A stretch of 64,000 nucleotides of DNA, from assembly GCF_026625565.1 (NCBI RefSeq), contig NZ_CP112998.1:2048501-2112500 (forward strand), written 5' to 3'. Source of the DNA: Dyadobacter pollutisoli. Lineage in GTDB: Bacteria > Bacteroidota > Bacteroidia > Cytophagales > Spirosomataceae. A program made the translations under genes and the position numbers. This document shows, piece after piece, positions 1 through 9,353 of this stretch (position 1 is its first letter; every line of letters begins with the position of its first letter). Under the pieces are notes generated by a model that was given only the letters and a program-made list of their open reading frames with translations, did not search any database and was not told the DNA's origin.

Positions 1-23
1 AGTATAGGTATCTATCGAAATAA

Positions 24-695
24 ATGTACTATTCGGCGGCTTTTTTTCTAAGAAGTTATACTTTCCTATTTTTAGGTTACAAACCGGCTGCTACCACGGC
101 AGCGTTTGATCCTGCATATATTGATGTCGTTAGAAAAATTGTAAACCACTTCCCGATCCCGCCAATGGAATATTCAAATCAAACTATTGAAGACCTGCTG
201 CACCATTTCAAAGCGGATATCGGGGAGGATTTTTTGAAATATAAAAACCACGTTTACCGTGTCTTTCTCAATTGCATTTTACATGATACCGACCCGGCTC
301 ATGTAGAAAAATATGCCATTGCAGGTGTTTTTCATGATATTGGCATCTGGACAGACCATACGATCGATTATCTTGACCCGTCCATTGAACAGCTGAAAAT
401 GTACCTTGCCGTACATAGTTTGGGACATTTGACCGGCGAGATCAGCCTGATGATTTACTGGCATCACAAAATTAGCAGCTACCGCGGCAAGTACGAACAT
501 ACGGTCGAGACTTTCCGGAAAGCAGACTGGACCGACGTGACTCTGGGGATCCTCACGTTTGGTGCTGACCGGAAGGTCGTAGGCCGCAACCGGAAATTGC
601 TCGGTAACGAAGGCTTTCATGTGTTTTTGATCAAAAAAATCTTTCAAAATCTCCTGAAAAAGCCATTGAAACCGCTTCCAATGTTCAAAATATAG
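24..695 (+). CDS. HD-domain protein, putative metal-dependent phosphohydrolase
   Basis: A soluble protein of up to 223 residues with an HD-type pattern: His76 in KNHVYRVF, the HD doublet His104-Asp105 in AGVFHDIGIW, a His-His pair in IYWHHKISSY and an Asp in KADWTDV. HD proteins bind one or two metals and usually hydrolyse phosphoester bonds in nucleotides. The substrate cannot be read from the sequence. A TAA lies directly before the ATG at 24, so the frame cannot start earlier. The first 47 residues are aromatic-rich and look less conserved, so the ATG at 165 (MEYSNQTIED) is a plausible alternative start. It converges on the minus-strand operon that ends at 738. Confidence 0.7.
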   Translation: MYYSAAFFLRSYTFLFLGYKPAATTAAFDPAYIDVVRKIVNHFPIPPMEYSNQTIEDLLHHFKADIGEDFLKYKNHVYRVFLNCILHDTDPAHVEKYAIAGVFHDIGIWTDHTIDYLDPSIEQLKMYLAVHSLGHLTGEISLMIYWHHKISSYRGKYEHTVETFRKADWTDVTLGILTFGADRKVVGRNRKLLGNEGFHVFLIKKIFQNLLKKPLKPLPMFKI

Positions 696-737
696 TTTTT
701 ACACGGCTATAATTTCTTAGCCTGGTGTTTCAAATTT

Positions 738-2504
738 CTATTTTCTCAAAACCCGCCTGATATCGCTTACCGATACAGCGTCTTCATCATTGCCAAAATT
801 TTGGCGGATAAAGGTCAGTACCTGCGCCATTTCCTCATCTTTCAGGAAGTTATGTTTGGGCATCAGGTCATTATAAGGTTTTCCAGCCACTTGTATTTCT
901 CCTTCCAAACCATTTGCGACGACTTCAATGAGCCGCTTTTTGCTTCCCGTAACCCACTCGGAACCACCCAGTGGGGGAAATCGGCTCCCGTCACCCATCC
1001 CGTTACGCTGGTGGCAGGGCGTACAATAGGTGTTATACACGCGCTGGCCCGCAACCTTGGTTTTGGTATCCAGGTTATCCGCCACTTCATCGGGTGTGCG
1101 GATATGCCCAAGTTGCTTGTGGGTTTCCATTGTGGCCAGCTGTTTTGTTCCAAAATCACCTCTGTTGCCTTTGAACATAATTCGCCAGAGCTTTCCTTTT
1201 CTGGAATCGGTCACGTAAAGAGAACCGTCGGGGCCTTCTGCCAGTCCCATCGGACGGAATTTGGCATCATTTGTATTAATGATCGGATCAATGCCTGCAA
1301 AACCGTCCGCAAATACTTCCCAGTCACCCGCTGGCTTGCCATTTTTGAAAGGTACAAAAGCTACAAAATAACCCGCCTGCGGATAGGGAGCGCGGTTGGT
1401 AGAGCCGTGAAAAGCAATGAATGCGCCGTGTTTGTACCTTTCGGGAAACTGATTTCCTTTGTAAAAAAGCAGGTCATTTGGTGCCCAGTGGCCTGGAAAG
1501 CCTATTAATGGGTTTTGATATTTACTTCCCTGGCCTTCCTTTTTGCCGTCACCGCCATATTCGGGGTTCAGCATTTTTTTGCCCTTCATTTGGTCAAAAT
1601 AGTAGTACGGCCAGCCAATATTCGATCCCTGGGTCACCTTTACAAACTCTTCTGCCGGTAGCATCGCGCTTTGCCAGGACGAAAACAGGTCAGGAAACAG
1701 GCGGTGCAGGTTGTCTCGACCATGCACAACCGCATACAGGCTTTCATCATCCGGGTTCCAGCGCATGCCCACAATACTTCTTAGTCCGGTGGCAAACAAT
1801 GTCCCATCTTTTTGAGTCTGTCCCGCCTTATCCGCACTGAATTTCCAGATACCGCCATGTTTTTCCAGATCAGGGCACGGGTCCAGGCCTACGCTACCTG
1901 GTTTTCCGCCCGGTGAATTGACCATATCCTGGCAGGCGTCCGAAGGCGCGCCAAATGGCACATACATATTGCCCTTATTGTCAAACGCCATAGGCTTGGT
2001 GATATGCCAATGCGTTTCATGCTCGTGGTCGTCTTTGAGAATGACTTCGACTTTTTCCTCCGGCAACAGTTGTCCAGGAATCAATTTACTGCGATAAACC
2101 ACCAGCGATGAGCTGAAATACAGGTACCCGTTACGGATCATGATACCGTTGGCGAGGCTGCTATGGTCCTGGTATTTGCCAAAATTCGTTATGATATCGG
2201 CCTTGCCATCGCCGTTGGTGTCCCGCAAAGCCACTGTACCACCTTCCTGCCCTTTTCCGAAATAGCGGAGCTTGATGTAAATGTCACCGTTATCGTTAAC
2301 CACAATGTGCCTGGCAAGTCCCGTACTGTCCGCCACCACCACCGACTCGAATCCGTCGGGGAAAGTCAGGCCACCATTGTCGGGATCTCCGGGAGGTAGC
2401 CGGTTATCCAGAGTATTTCGGGTAGCGGAAACGAAAATAGTAATGAGTACGCAGCCAAATAGCGCTTTGGAGAAGCGGGTCAGGATGAGGAATTTTGAGT
2501 TCAT
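738..2504 (-). CDS. secreted PQQ-type (sorbosone-like) dehydrogenase with C-terminal cytochrome c
   Basis: 588 residues: an N-terminal hydrophobic export segment (residues 10-27), a six-bladed propeller of the glucose/sorbosone dehydrogenase type (about 45-440; repeats such as DTNGDGKAD and LAEGPDGSLYVTDS), and a class I cytochrome c domain with heme motif CTPCH at 494-498 and likely axial Met548 in DLMPKH. Such proteins oxidise sugars or polyols in the periplasm and pass electrons to the fused heme. PQQ use is inferred from the family, since no PQQ synthesis gene is in the window. It is the last gene of a minus-strand operon, 14 bases after the second amidohydrolase, which suggests that deacylation and oxidation act on the same compound. 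Confidence 0.8.
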   Translation of the reverse strand: MNSKFLILTRFSKALFGCVLITIFVSATRNTLDNRLPPGDPDNGGLTFPDGFESVVVADSTGLARHIVVNDNGDIYIKLRYFGKGQEGGTVALRDTNGDGKADIITNFGKYQDHSSLANGIMIRNGYLYFSSSLVVYRSKLIPGQLLPEEKVEVILKDDHEHETHWHITKPMAFDNKGNMYVPFGAPSDACQDMVNSPGGKPGSVGLDPCPDLEKHGGIWKFSADKAGQTQKDGTLFATGLRSIVGMRWNPDDESLYAVVHGRDNLHRLFPDLFSSWQSAMLPAEEFVKVTQGSNIGWPYYYFDQMKGKKMLNPEYGGDGKKEGQGSKYQNPLIGFPGHWAPNDLLFYKGNQFPERYKHGAFIAFHGSTNRAPYPQAGYFVAFVPFKNGKPAGDWEVFADGFAGIDPIINTNDAKFRPMGLAEGPDGSLYVTDSRKGKLWRIMFKGNRGDFGTKQLATMETHKQLGHIRTPDEVADNLDTKTKVAGQRVYNTYCTPCHQRNGMGDGSRFPPLGGSEWVTGSKKRLIEVVANGLEGEIQVAGKPYNDLMPKHNFLKDEEMAQVLTFIRQNFGNDEDAVSVSDIRRVLRK

Positions 2505-2518
2505 GATGTTATGGCTGC

Positions 2519-3733
2519 TTATTTTTTTGCGCTCAGGCCGTTAAGGTCCCACACTACTTTTCCTTGTTTCAATGTCATTTCTACTTCCAGTTTTTTATCG
2601 CCGGTAATGCTTTTTTGCGCCGAATCCATAAACCCGAACGTTCCTTCTCGAACTCTCAGGATGACAACGTCGGCAATGCTCCCTTCTTTTATATTTCCAA
2701 GTTCTTCGTGGTGAATGGCTTTGGCGGGATTCCATGTGGCTATTGCGATCACTTGTTCGAGGGAAAGTCCTAGCGCCATAAATTTTGACATGACATTGGC
2801 CATATCTTTCATTCCCGAATTCATACTGAAGCGGTGCAGGTCAGTGCCAAATGAATTGGGATAAAAACCTTGCTTCAACGCCGGAGCAGCCTGATCAAAC
2901 CAGAAACCTGCGCCGCCATGGCCCAAATCGAAGAGAATGCCGCGTTTTTTTGCTTCCAGGACAAAAGGCCTTAATTTGCCATCATCGCCGACAATGGGCA
3001 TTCGTTCCGAAATATGTTCGAATGTATGCGTGATCATATCTCCGGGCCGCATTTTGGCAAGCTGGTCCTGCAACGAATATTGGGGCAAATGACATTCTAC
3101 GAACAAAGGCTTGCCCGCCTGACTGGCCGCGGCAACCGCCCTGTCAAAAGGTGCCCAATCTTGGCCATTGTAATGCCCGATTTTTACTCCTGCAATAATC
3201 TCCGGGTATTTTTTCATCATCGCCGCAGTTGAGTCGGCCTGCATGTCCGCGAGGTTTTGCTCATGATCTGCGCCGGTCATTCCTTCCCCCGAAATGTTCA
3301 GAAAAGCCAGAATCCGTGTTTTGGATTGATCAATAACCTGTTTTTTAAACAATGGAAAACTCCGCCAGCCAGAAGTACCCGCGTCCACAACCGTCGTCAC
3401 ACCGGAACGAAAAGTGAAATCATCGGGCGATACGCTGTTGACACCATTGGCAAAAAGGTTGGCGTTGCTACCGACGAAAACATGGGTGTGCGGGTCGATA
3501 AAACCGGGCGTGACATACAGCCCTTTTGCCATGATCACCTTTTCTGATGAATCTGTAATGGATATTGCCACCCGGACAATATTGCCTTTGCTGATCGCCA
3601 CGTCCATCACCGCATTGGTACCACTCGCCGGATCGATCACGTGGCCTCCTTTGATCAGCAGGTCATATTTTTGAGCCAAAACGGCCTGGGTACAAGTCAG
3701 TAGCAGCGCAATACCCCAAAGTTTTGCATTCAT
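2519..3733 (-). CDS. secreted amidohydrolase/deacetylase, paralogue B
   Basis: 404 residues with a signal peptide ending near VLAQ, then an amidohydrolase-superfamily TIM barrel: opening strand LLIKGGHVIDP, metal motif HTH in FIDPHTHVF, a lysine in AGVKIGHYN that could be the carboxylated bridging residue, later histidines in THTFEHIS and DLGHGGAGFW, and the catalytic Asp in FGTDLHRFS. The order resembles the EF_0837/AHA_3915 group of amidohydrolases, often annotated as dihydroorotase-like or N-acyl-D-amino acid deacylase-like. The export signal argues against dihydroorotase. The true substrate is unknown. It is clearly paralogous to the gene 33 bases upstream, with the same motifs in the same order, so a tandem duplication is likely. 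Confidence 0.8.
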   Translation of the reverse strand: MNAKLWGIALLLTCTQAVLAQKYDLLIKGGHVIDPASGTNAVMDVAISKGNIVRVAISITDSSEKVIMAKGLYVTPGFIDPHTHVFVGSNANLFANGVNSVSPDDFTFRSGVTTVVDAGTSGWRSFPLFKKQVIDQSKTRILAFLNISGEGMTGADHEQNLADMQADSTAAMMKKYPEIIAGVKIGHYNGQDWAPFDRAVAAASQAGKPLFVECHLPQYSLQDQLAKMRPGDMITHTFEHISERMPIVGDDGKLRPFVLEAKKRGILFDLGHGGAGFWFDQAAPALKQGFYPNSFGTDLHRFSMNSGMKDMANVMSKFMALGLSLEQVIAIATWNPAKAIHHEELGNIKEGSIADVVILRVREGTFGFMDSAQKSITGDKKLEVEMTLKQGKVVWDLNGLSAKK

Positions 3734-3766
3734 AATTCAATGTGAGTTCACAATGGTTGACATTGA

Positions 3767-5053
3767 TTATTTGGCCAGTTCCGTCTTCCAGGCAGGTACA
3801 CTGATACCATTCAGGTCCCACACCACTTTGCCCGCACGGATCGTCAGCTCAGCTTCCAGCTTTTTGTCGCCTTTTAGTTTTGTCCTTCTGGCATCAATAA
3901 AGCCGAAATCACCTTTTCTCAGATTAAAAACGGCCACATCAGCATCAGACCCTACTGAAAGGTTTCCCAAATCAGGCCGTTTGATCACCTGAGCGGGATT
4001 CCAGGTCGTGCGCAGAATGGCATCGGGCAGGGACATACCCATGTTCAGGAATTTGGAGATAACATTATCCAGCCCTTTCATGCCACCATTCATGCTGTCG
4101 GTGTGCAGGTCGGTGCTGATCACATTGGGTTTGAAACCCTGCGCCAGCGAAGGTATGGCCTGCCGCCACGAAAATGCGCCACCACCGTGACCCACGTCGA
4201 AGACAATGCCTTTTTTCTGAACTTCAAAAATGAATGGTTTCACTTTACCATTTTCATCCACTACCACCTCGCGATCATTGGGTCCGTAGGCATAGGTATG
4301 TGTGAAAATGTCGCCCGGACGAAGAATTTCTTTAAAAAGCTTTTCGATAGAAAGGGGAGGCCGGTGTTCTCCAAAATCAACCATAACCGGCACATCGGCC
4401 AGTTTGCCAGCTTCCACGGCTTTTTGAACCTGAGCGTAATCGCCCCAGTAATGCGCTGATTTGATACCGACAATGATATTTGGGAAAAGCTTTTTGATCA
4501 TGTTGGCTACCATCACCGGGTTCATATCAGCAAGGTCCTGTTCCTCATACCGGCTCGCCATGCCTGTGCCGACAATGTTTAAAAAAGCCAGTACGCGGGT
4601 TTGGGCCTTGTCAATGGTTTGTGATTTGAATGTCCGGAAGTTTCGCCAGCCCGACGAGCCTGCGTCTACGACCGTGGTGATACCGGCGCGGAATGTAAAA
4701 CCATCCGGCGGCAAGCTGGTAGATGCATTGGCAATGTAAGCGTCGGGGGTGGTGCCATTGAAAACATGCGCATGCATGTCAATCAGACCAGGCGTGACGT
4801 AAAAACCTTTCACATCGACCGTCTTCTTCGCCGAAGCAGCGGGTATGTCGGCTGCTACCCGCACGATTTTGCCGGCCGAGATGGCGACGTCCATGTCAGA
4901 GTCAATATTGTTTTTTGGATCAATCACGTGCCCACCTTTCAGTAAAAGGTCTATTTCCTGGGCTTGTGAAGGTAGCGTGCAGCAAAGCAGGGAGAATATG
5001 CACCAAATCGCATACAGGCGAGCGCCATTCCTGGTGGATAAGAACAGTGACAT
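3767..5053 (-). CDS. secreted amidohydrolase/deacetylase, paralogue A
   Basis: 428 residues, first gene of the operon that continues with its paralogue and a PQQ-type dehydrogenase. It has a hydrophobic signal ending near SQAQ, then LLLKGGHVIDPKNN, metal pair HAH in LIDMHAHVF, a candidate bridging lysine in VGIKSAHYWG, histidines in THTYAYGP and DVGHGGGAFSW, and STDLHTDSMNGG with the catalytic Asp. Function as for the paralogue: hydrolysis of an amide or cyclic amide in the periplasm, substrate unknown. Retention of both copies side by side suggests that they differ in substrate. The 131-base gap upstream (5054-5184) shows no clear TAnnTTTG box. Confidence 0.8.
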   Translation of the reverse strand: MSLFLSTRNGARLYAIWCIFSLLCCTLPSQAQEIDLLLKGGHVIDPKNNIDSDMDVAISAGKIVRVAADIPAASAKKTVDVKGFYVTPGLIDMHAHVFNGTTPDAYIANASTSLPPDGFTFRAGITTVVDAGSSGWRNFRTFKSQTIDKAQTRVLAFLNIVGTGMASRYEEQDLADMNPVMVANMIKKLFPNIIVGIKSAHYWGDYAQVQKAVEAGKLADVPVMVDFGEHRPPLSIEKLFKEILRPGDIFTHTYAYGPNDREVVVDENGKVKPFIFEVQKKGIVFDVGHGGGAFSWRQAIPSLAQGFKPNVISTDLHTDSMNGGMKGLDNVISKFLNMGMSLPDAILRTTWNPAQVIKRPDLGNLSVGSDADVAVFNLRKGDFGFIDARRTKLKGDKKLEAELTIRAGKVVWDLNGISVPAWKTELAK

Positions 5054-5184
5054 TTTTCAGGGGTTTAGGATTGGGCTGGATTTTCATTCAACCCAATATT
5101 TGAAGTGTGATTTTAACGAAAAAATAGCATTATCACAAGTCAAATGTGTACGTGCACGCTAAATCCCTCTTTTTGACATAAACA

Positions 5185-6864
5185 CTAGTTTGAAAGCGCT
5201 TTAAGCCGTTCTTTCAATACATATATTCTCTCGTCGTCCACGGTGATGACCTGCTGATAATTTTGCGCGATGAATTGTTGCAGACTGGCTATGCGCTCAT
5301 GGTTGTATTGCGCTGGATCATTGAACCAGAACGATTGACAGGACATCAGATCAATGAAGATAGTCGGTCTGCTTGCTTTGATGTCATTCAAATATTTCGC
5401 CAGATAGCTTTTTTGTTTCGGACTGGGTGTCATAATTCTGTATGTGATTGCGTCGCCGGTTGCCTGGGTGAGCTTAGTTTCGAGGTGATAAGCCGGGTGC
5501 CAGCCCCACAATGTAATATTATCTCCCGGCCGGGTATACTTCATTATTTCCCTCGAAACAGGTGAAATGAAAAGGGGAGTCCCGAATGCTTCTTTTCTGA
5601 TTTGAATGCCCGGCAAGGAAGCATGACCAGTGACGGTGGCCAGCTTATTAATGACATGCGGAGATACACAAATCAGCATCCAGGCCAGCGACAATAACTC
5701 GACTTTTCGAAAATTCAGTTGTGCAGCTTTAAGAGCAGCTTCCATAACAACTCCTGAAAATATTCCGAATGGAATTATTAAAAACTGCTGGTAATGTGGA
5801 AAAAAATAACCCGATTTAATAACGGCGTAAAAAGCAATGGCGATATGAATGAGACCAAACCAAAAAAGAAGATTTGTCGATTTAAGTAATGTGCGCGACC
5901 GGATCAAAATCAGGAGCGCAAAAATGATCAGGAATGAATAGCAAATGAATAAAAATAGAAATTGTCCTGAATGTGCCAGAAAACCTGGGTAATGCAGAAC
6001 CTTTTGCCAAATAGATTCTCCACTGGAATATTGCGAATTGCCAACCAGATAGAATTTCCAGAAATATTCAAATGCGCCATACCGGATGGTAAGACCGAGT
6101 ACCAGCAATGGAAAAAACAACCCGCCAGCGTAAAGGCTAGCCAGCGCTTTCACCTTTTGAGTGCTGCGTTGCAAAAGAATGATTCCGGTGAAAATGACAA
6201 TGATCAACGCGGTAGGTACTCCCTGTAATTTTGCGAATGGCACCATTCCCGAAACAAATCCGAGCAGAAACAGTAGCTTAATGTCTGGTTGTGACTGGCG
6301 ATATATTATTGAGAAAAGCCAAAAACAAAGCGCCAGTAAAAACAAGACGAAATACTCATTGTAAAGTGTCGAAAAAGAACCCTGACTCAGAAGGTAAAAG
6401 AATGCGATGGGAATAAATGCAATCAGGGCAGTCAATGGTGTAAACAGGTTTTTGAATGTAAGAAAGGTCGTTGCCAGTGTAAAGCTGAGAATAACGAAGC
6501 CCAATAAACGTGCAGACGTGTAATCGAAAGGCAGGCCGAACCATGAGGGTACAATCAATGCATAGCTGGACAATGGCCCCTGGGTCAGGCCGTCGACATA
6601 TTTCCAGTATATCCAGAACTTTTTCAGGCTCATTCCCTGGACAATCATCTGACTTTCATCAATATCCAGCTCGTGGTTGTAGGCAATGAAGGGATAGCGC
6701 ATAAAAAACAGTAGTCCAAAAAATGCCAGCGCCCAAAGCCAGTGACTTGCCTTGTAGGGTTTTTCCCAATTCGGTTTTCCTTTGAAATATAAAAAAGCAA
6801 AGATCAGGACGAGTAAAAAGCCAAAAAGGGTATAATTAGTTAACCATTCATCAAAGTTCAGCAT
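5185..6864 (-). CDS. multi-pass membrane glycosyltransferase (ArnT/GT39-like)
   Basis: 559 residues with about eleven predicted membrane segments and a soluble C-terminal tail (from about 450). The first periplasmic loop holds the acidic motif HELDIDESQ, matching the Asp-Glu catalytic site of GT-C fold enzymes that use polyprenyl-phosphate sugars, such as ArnT and PMT. It probably transfers a sugar to a lipid or protein at the outer face of the inner membrane. The acceptor is unknown. It follows the flavoprotein gene by 20 bases on the same strand, so the two are probably co-transcribed and may act on one glycan. A general GT39-family assignment is safer than a specific one. Confidence 0.7.
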   Translation of the reverse strand: MLNFDEWLTNYTLFGFLLVLIFAFLYFKGKPNWEKPYKASHWLWALAFFGLLFFMRYPFIAYNHELDIDESQMIVQGMSLKKFWIYWKYVDGLTQGPLSSYALIVPSWFGLPFDYTSARLLGFVILSFTLATTFLTFKNLFTPLTALIAFIPIAFFYLLSQGSFSTLYNEYFVLFLLALCFWLFSIIYRQSQPDIKLLFLLGFVSGMVPFAKLQGVPTALIIVIFTGIILLQRSTQKVKALASLYAGGLFFPLLVLGLTIRYGAFEYFWKFYLVGNSQYSSGESIWQKVLHYPGFLAHSGQFLFLFICYSFLIIFALLILIRSRTLLKSTNLLFWFGLIHIAIAFYAVIKSGYFFPHYQQFLIIPFGIFSGVVMEAALKAAQLNFRKVELLSLAWMLICVSPHVINKLATVTGHASLPGIQIRKEAFGTPLFISPVSREIMKYTRPGDNITLWGWHPAYHLETKLTQATGDAITYRIMTPSPKQKSYLAKYLNDIKASRPTIFIDLMSCQSFWFNDPAQYNHERIASLQQFIAQNYQQVITVDDERIYVLKERLKALSN

Positions 6865-6884
6865 GGAGCGTTTTCTCGAAAATG

Positions 6885-8327
6885 TCAGTGTTGGGGTGAG
6901 TTGTTTTTATGATTGTGTTTCAGGCCAGTTTCAGTGATGGTGGTACTTTCCTGATAATTTTCGTAGTCGGTATTAATGCCCCATAGATCAATATTTTGTT
7001 CTCCGTCAATCTTCCGGGCAGCCAGCATTCCCATTAGAATACTATGGTCCTGGTTATTGTATTTGAATGCACCATACCTGCCGACGGGATAAAGATTTTT
7101 AATGCCTGAAAGATACTCCTGAACTGGCAAAAGAGCCTCCATATAGCCTTTCGAATAGACCGGATAACAACGTGGTATCCTGTAAATGAAGCCCTCATCA
7201 ATCACTTTAACACCCGCCAGACCTGTTTTTTTTAAATCTGACTTCGCAATTTCTATCAGTTTTTCGTCTGGATAATTCCAAATCTCGTCTTCTGAATTAC
7301 ACCACAGTTCCAGCGCCAGAATGGTCTTTTTTGAATCTCCGTACAACCCCGGAAGCCAGTTACGAAAATTGGTAATCCTCCCCACACGCAGTTCCGCAGA
7401 GTGAATATACAACCATTGATCTGTAAAAAGCCCTTCTCCGTCAACCAAGAGGTAAACGACTATGGTATTCCGGAATTTGAGCTTTGCGACGGCCTCTTTT
7501 ACGGATAGGGATACATTTTCAATGGTATTCGCAAGGTTGGTAAGCGGCATGGTACTGATTACCGCATCGTAGTTTTTAATGGTACCATCTTCCAGTTCAA
7601 TTCCACAGGCAATGCTGTCTTTAACAATTACTCTTTTGACCTTTGTCTTTAAAAATATCTGCCCATTATTTTTTTTGATATGGTCTGCCATGCGTTCATA
7701 AATCATTCCGGTCCCTTTGGAGGGATAAGCGAACTGATCTACCAGGGTTTTATGTTGAGCGCTATCACCTGAAAATCCATTTTTTATCGCTTCGTAAAGT
7801 GACAGTTTTTTAATTCGCTGCGTGGCAAAATCTGCATCAAGTTCGGTGCATTTGATGCCCCAGAGTTTTTCAGAATAATTTTTGAAAAATATAACGAATA
7901 ACCTCTTGCCAAAACGCCGCGTTACCCAGCTTTCAAAATCACCATTAAACGGTACCGGGGCAATCTTTTGCTGACCGTAACTGATGATACATCTGAGGGT
8001 TTCGTACGGGCCGAGATTTTTGAAAGCATTAAAAGGTTTGAGCGGATAATGGAAAAACCGGTTTTTATAAAATATCCTGGTTTGCCGGTTTATCATTTGG
8101 TAGTCGTCACCGGCGACTTCGAGCCATAGCTCATTGATTTGTCTGTTGCTGCTAAAAAAACGATGCGGCCCGATATCAACCAGGCAATTCCAAAGCGTTA
8201 TCGTGCGGCTCATTCCGCCAACACTATCCTGTGCTTCGAAAATGTCTACCTGGTAGTTTCTTTTGGAGAGTTCATAGGCTGCTGTCAGGCCAGCGGGCCC
8301 GGCACCGATGATGGCAATTTTCTTCAT
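6885..8327 (-). CDS. FAD-dependent oxidoreductase, UDP-galactopyranose mutase/amine-oxidase-like
   Basis: 480 residues. The N-terminus is a textbook FAD-binding Rossmann motif (IAIIGAGPAGLTAAYELSKR), followed by GGMSRT and DIGPHRFF, which are typical of the protoporphyrinogen oxidase/UDP-galactopyranose mutase/phytoene desaturase superfamily. The C-terminal motif YGAFKYNNQDHSI closes the flavin site. Proteins of this kind are often found with glycosyltransferases and annotated as NAD(P)-binding or UGM-like. No export signal is seen, so it should be cytosolic. It is the first gene of a pair with the ArnT-like enzyme, which makes a sugar-nucleotide or lipid-linked sugar substrate plausible (inference). 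Confidence 0.75.
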   Translation of the reverse strand: MKKIAIIGAGPAGLTAAYELSKRNYQVDIFEAQDSVGGMSRTITLWNCLVDIGPHRFFSSNRQINELWLEVAGDDYQMINRQTRIFYKNRFFHYPLKPFNAFKNLGPYETLRCIISYGQQKIAPVPFNGDFESWVTRRFGKRLFVIFFKNYSEKLWGIKCTELDADFATQRIKKLSLYEAIKNGFSGDSAQHKTLVDQFAYPSKGTGMIYERMADHIKKNNGQIFLKTKVKRVIVKDSIACGIELEDGTIKNYDAVISTMPLTNLANTIENVSLSVKEAVAKLKFRNTIVVYLLVDGEGLFTDQWLYIHSAELRVGRITNFRNWLPGLYGDSKKTILALELWCNSEDEIWNYPDEKLIEIAKSDLKKTGLAGVKVIDEGFIYRIPRCYPVYSKGYMEALLPVQEYLSGIKNLYPVGRYGAFKYNNQDHSILMGMLAARKIDGEQNIDLWGINTDYENYQESTTITETGLKHNHKNNSPQH

Positions 8328-8444
8328 GAGTAGTTTTAAACGGGGAGCGTTTCCGGGATGATTTTTGTACGAAAAAACCGAAAAGAAACAAGCTAACCTA
8401 ATAAAACTGATAAAGCGGTTGCGGACTTTTTTGAAACGCGCAAT

Positions 8445-9326
8445 TTAATGTCGCCGTAAATAAGCCGACAGCTCCATTACGTCAACTTTCAGCATCCGGC
8501 TCTTGAAAAGATCTGACTTATATTTGAAAATAAAGTTGCGCAGTGACATCCCGGTTTGATTTAATATGCAAAGATTTGCAACCTCTTCGGACACATTAAA
8601 ACGGAAGAGAAATTCAGGTATCCGGATGCTTTTGTTTTGGTGCAATTCATTTCTGAGGTACTCGATCATGTGCTCGGTGAGAACCTGGCGCGAAGTTTTT
8701 TCTTCTGTTTTTTTAGTTTCAAAATTGTTTCTGGCCAGAATCGTCACGATCATTTCAATGCTTCCCCTGATCAGTTTGATATGAGATGCAGGACGCTGGG
8801 CAACTTCAAATGTGATCTGCCTGATCAGCGAATGGATTGTCTTGCTGTCCCGCTCATTTGCAATAGAATGCCCCTGGCTGATCCGAAACCCATTGCAAAG
8901 GTTTTCGGCGAGTTTGTACGTATCCGCAAAGTCCGGACTGAATGCTTTCTTTTTCTGAAAATTGTCGCTCAGATAGGTATCGAAAGCGATCATGAAAATT
9001 TCTGTGCCATTATCCTCTTGAAAAACAGGTTGTTGTCCTGGTTTTAGGATAATAATCCCGTGGCCTGTATAGGAATACATAGTACCATCCAGAATAAACT
9101 GGCCCTCGCCGGACAATATGAAAATGATCCGGTAATGGTCGAGCTGAGCAGGACTTGTTTCCCAGATCCTGGTCCTGCTTTGGAACAGGTGAAATTTTTT
9201 GCGAACACTGAATTTCATCGATGACATAACAGAAACATGGCTTGCTTTAAACCCAATTTTGTCAATCGAACGATCTGTCGAAAATTGAAATGTCGGAAGG
9301 GCAATTTCCGGGTCGCGAAACGCCAA
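8445..9326 (-). CDS. AraC-like regulator ending before the second helix-turn-helix
   Basis: About 293 residues: an N-terminal cupin-like sensor domain (for example FILSGEGQFILDG, IIILKPGQQPVF), a helical linker, and one AraC-type helix-turn-helix starting at IRIPEFLFRFNVSEEV and running into TGMSLRNFIFKYKSDLFKSRML. The reading frame stops at VMELSAYLRRH, where a second helix-turn-helix of about 45 residues would be expected. The frame is open back to the stop of the response regulator 27 bases upstream. The start here is a TTG at 9326, and ATG 9227 is the next option. It sits directly after a LytS/LytTR pair, so it may be a truncated, weakly binding or co-regulatory member, or a decaying gene. 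Confidence 0.65.
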   Translation of the reverse strand: MAFRDPEIALPTFQFSTDRSIDKIGFKASHVSVMSSMKFSVRKKFHLFQSRTRIWETSPAQLDHYRIIFILSGEGQFILDGTMYSYTGHGIIILKPGQQPVFQEDNGTEIFMIAFDTYLSDNFQKKKAFSPDFADTYKLAENLCNGFRISQGHSIANERDSKTIHSLIRQITFEVAQRPASHIKLIRGSIEMIVTILARNNFETKKTEEKTSRQVLTEHMIEYLRNELHQNKSIRIPEFLFRFNVSEEVANLCILNQTGMSLRNFIFKYKSDLFKSRMLKVDVMELSAYLRRH

Positions 9327-9353
9327 TATTCGTTGCAGAGTACCTTGCGGTTA

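Noticed and set aside
2519..5053. Repeat element suggested by two similar stretches
   Set aside because: The similarity is protein-level between two complete amidohydrolase genes, so it is a gene duplication and not a mobile repeat.
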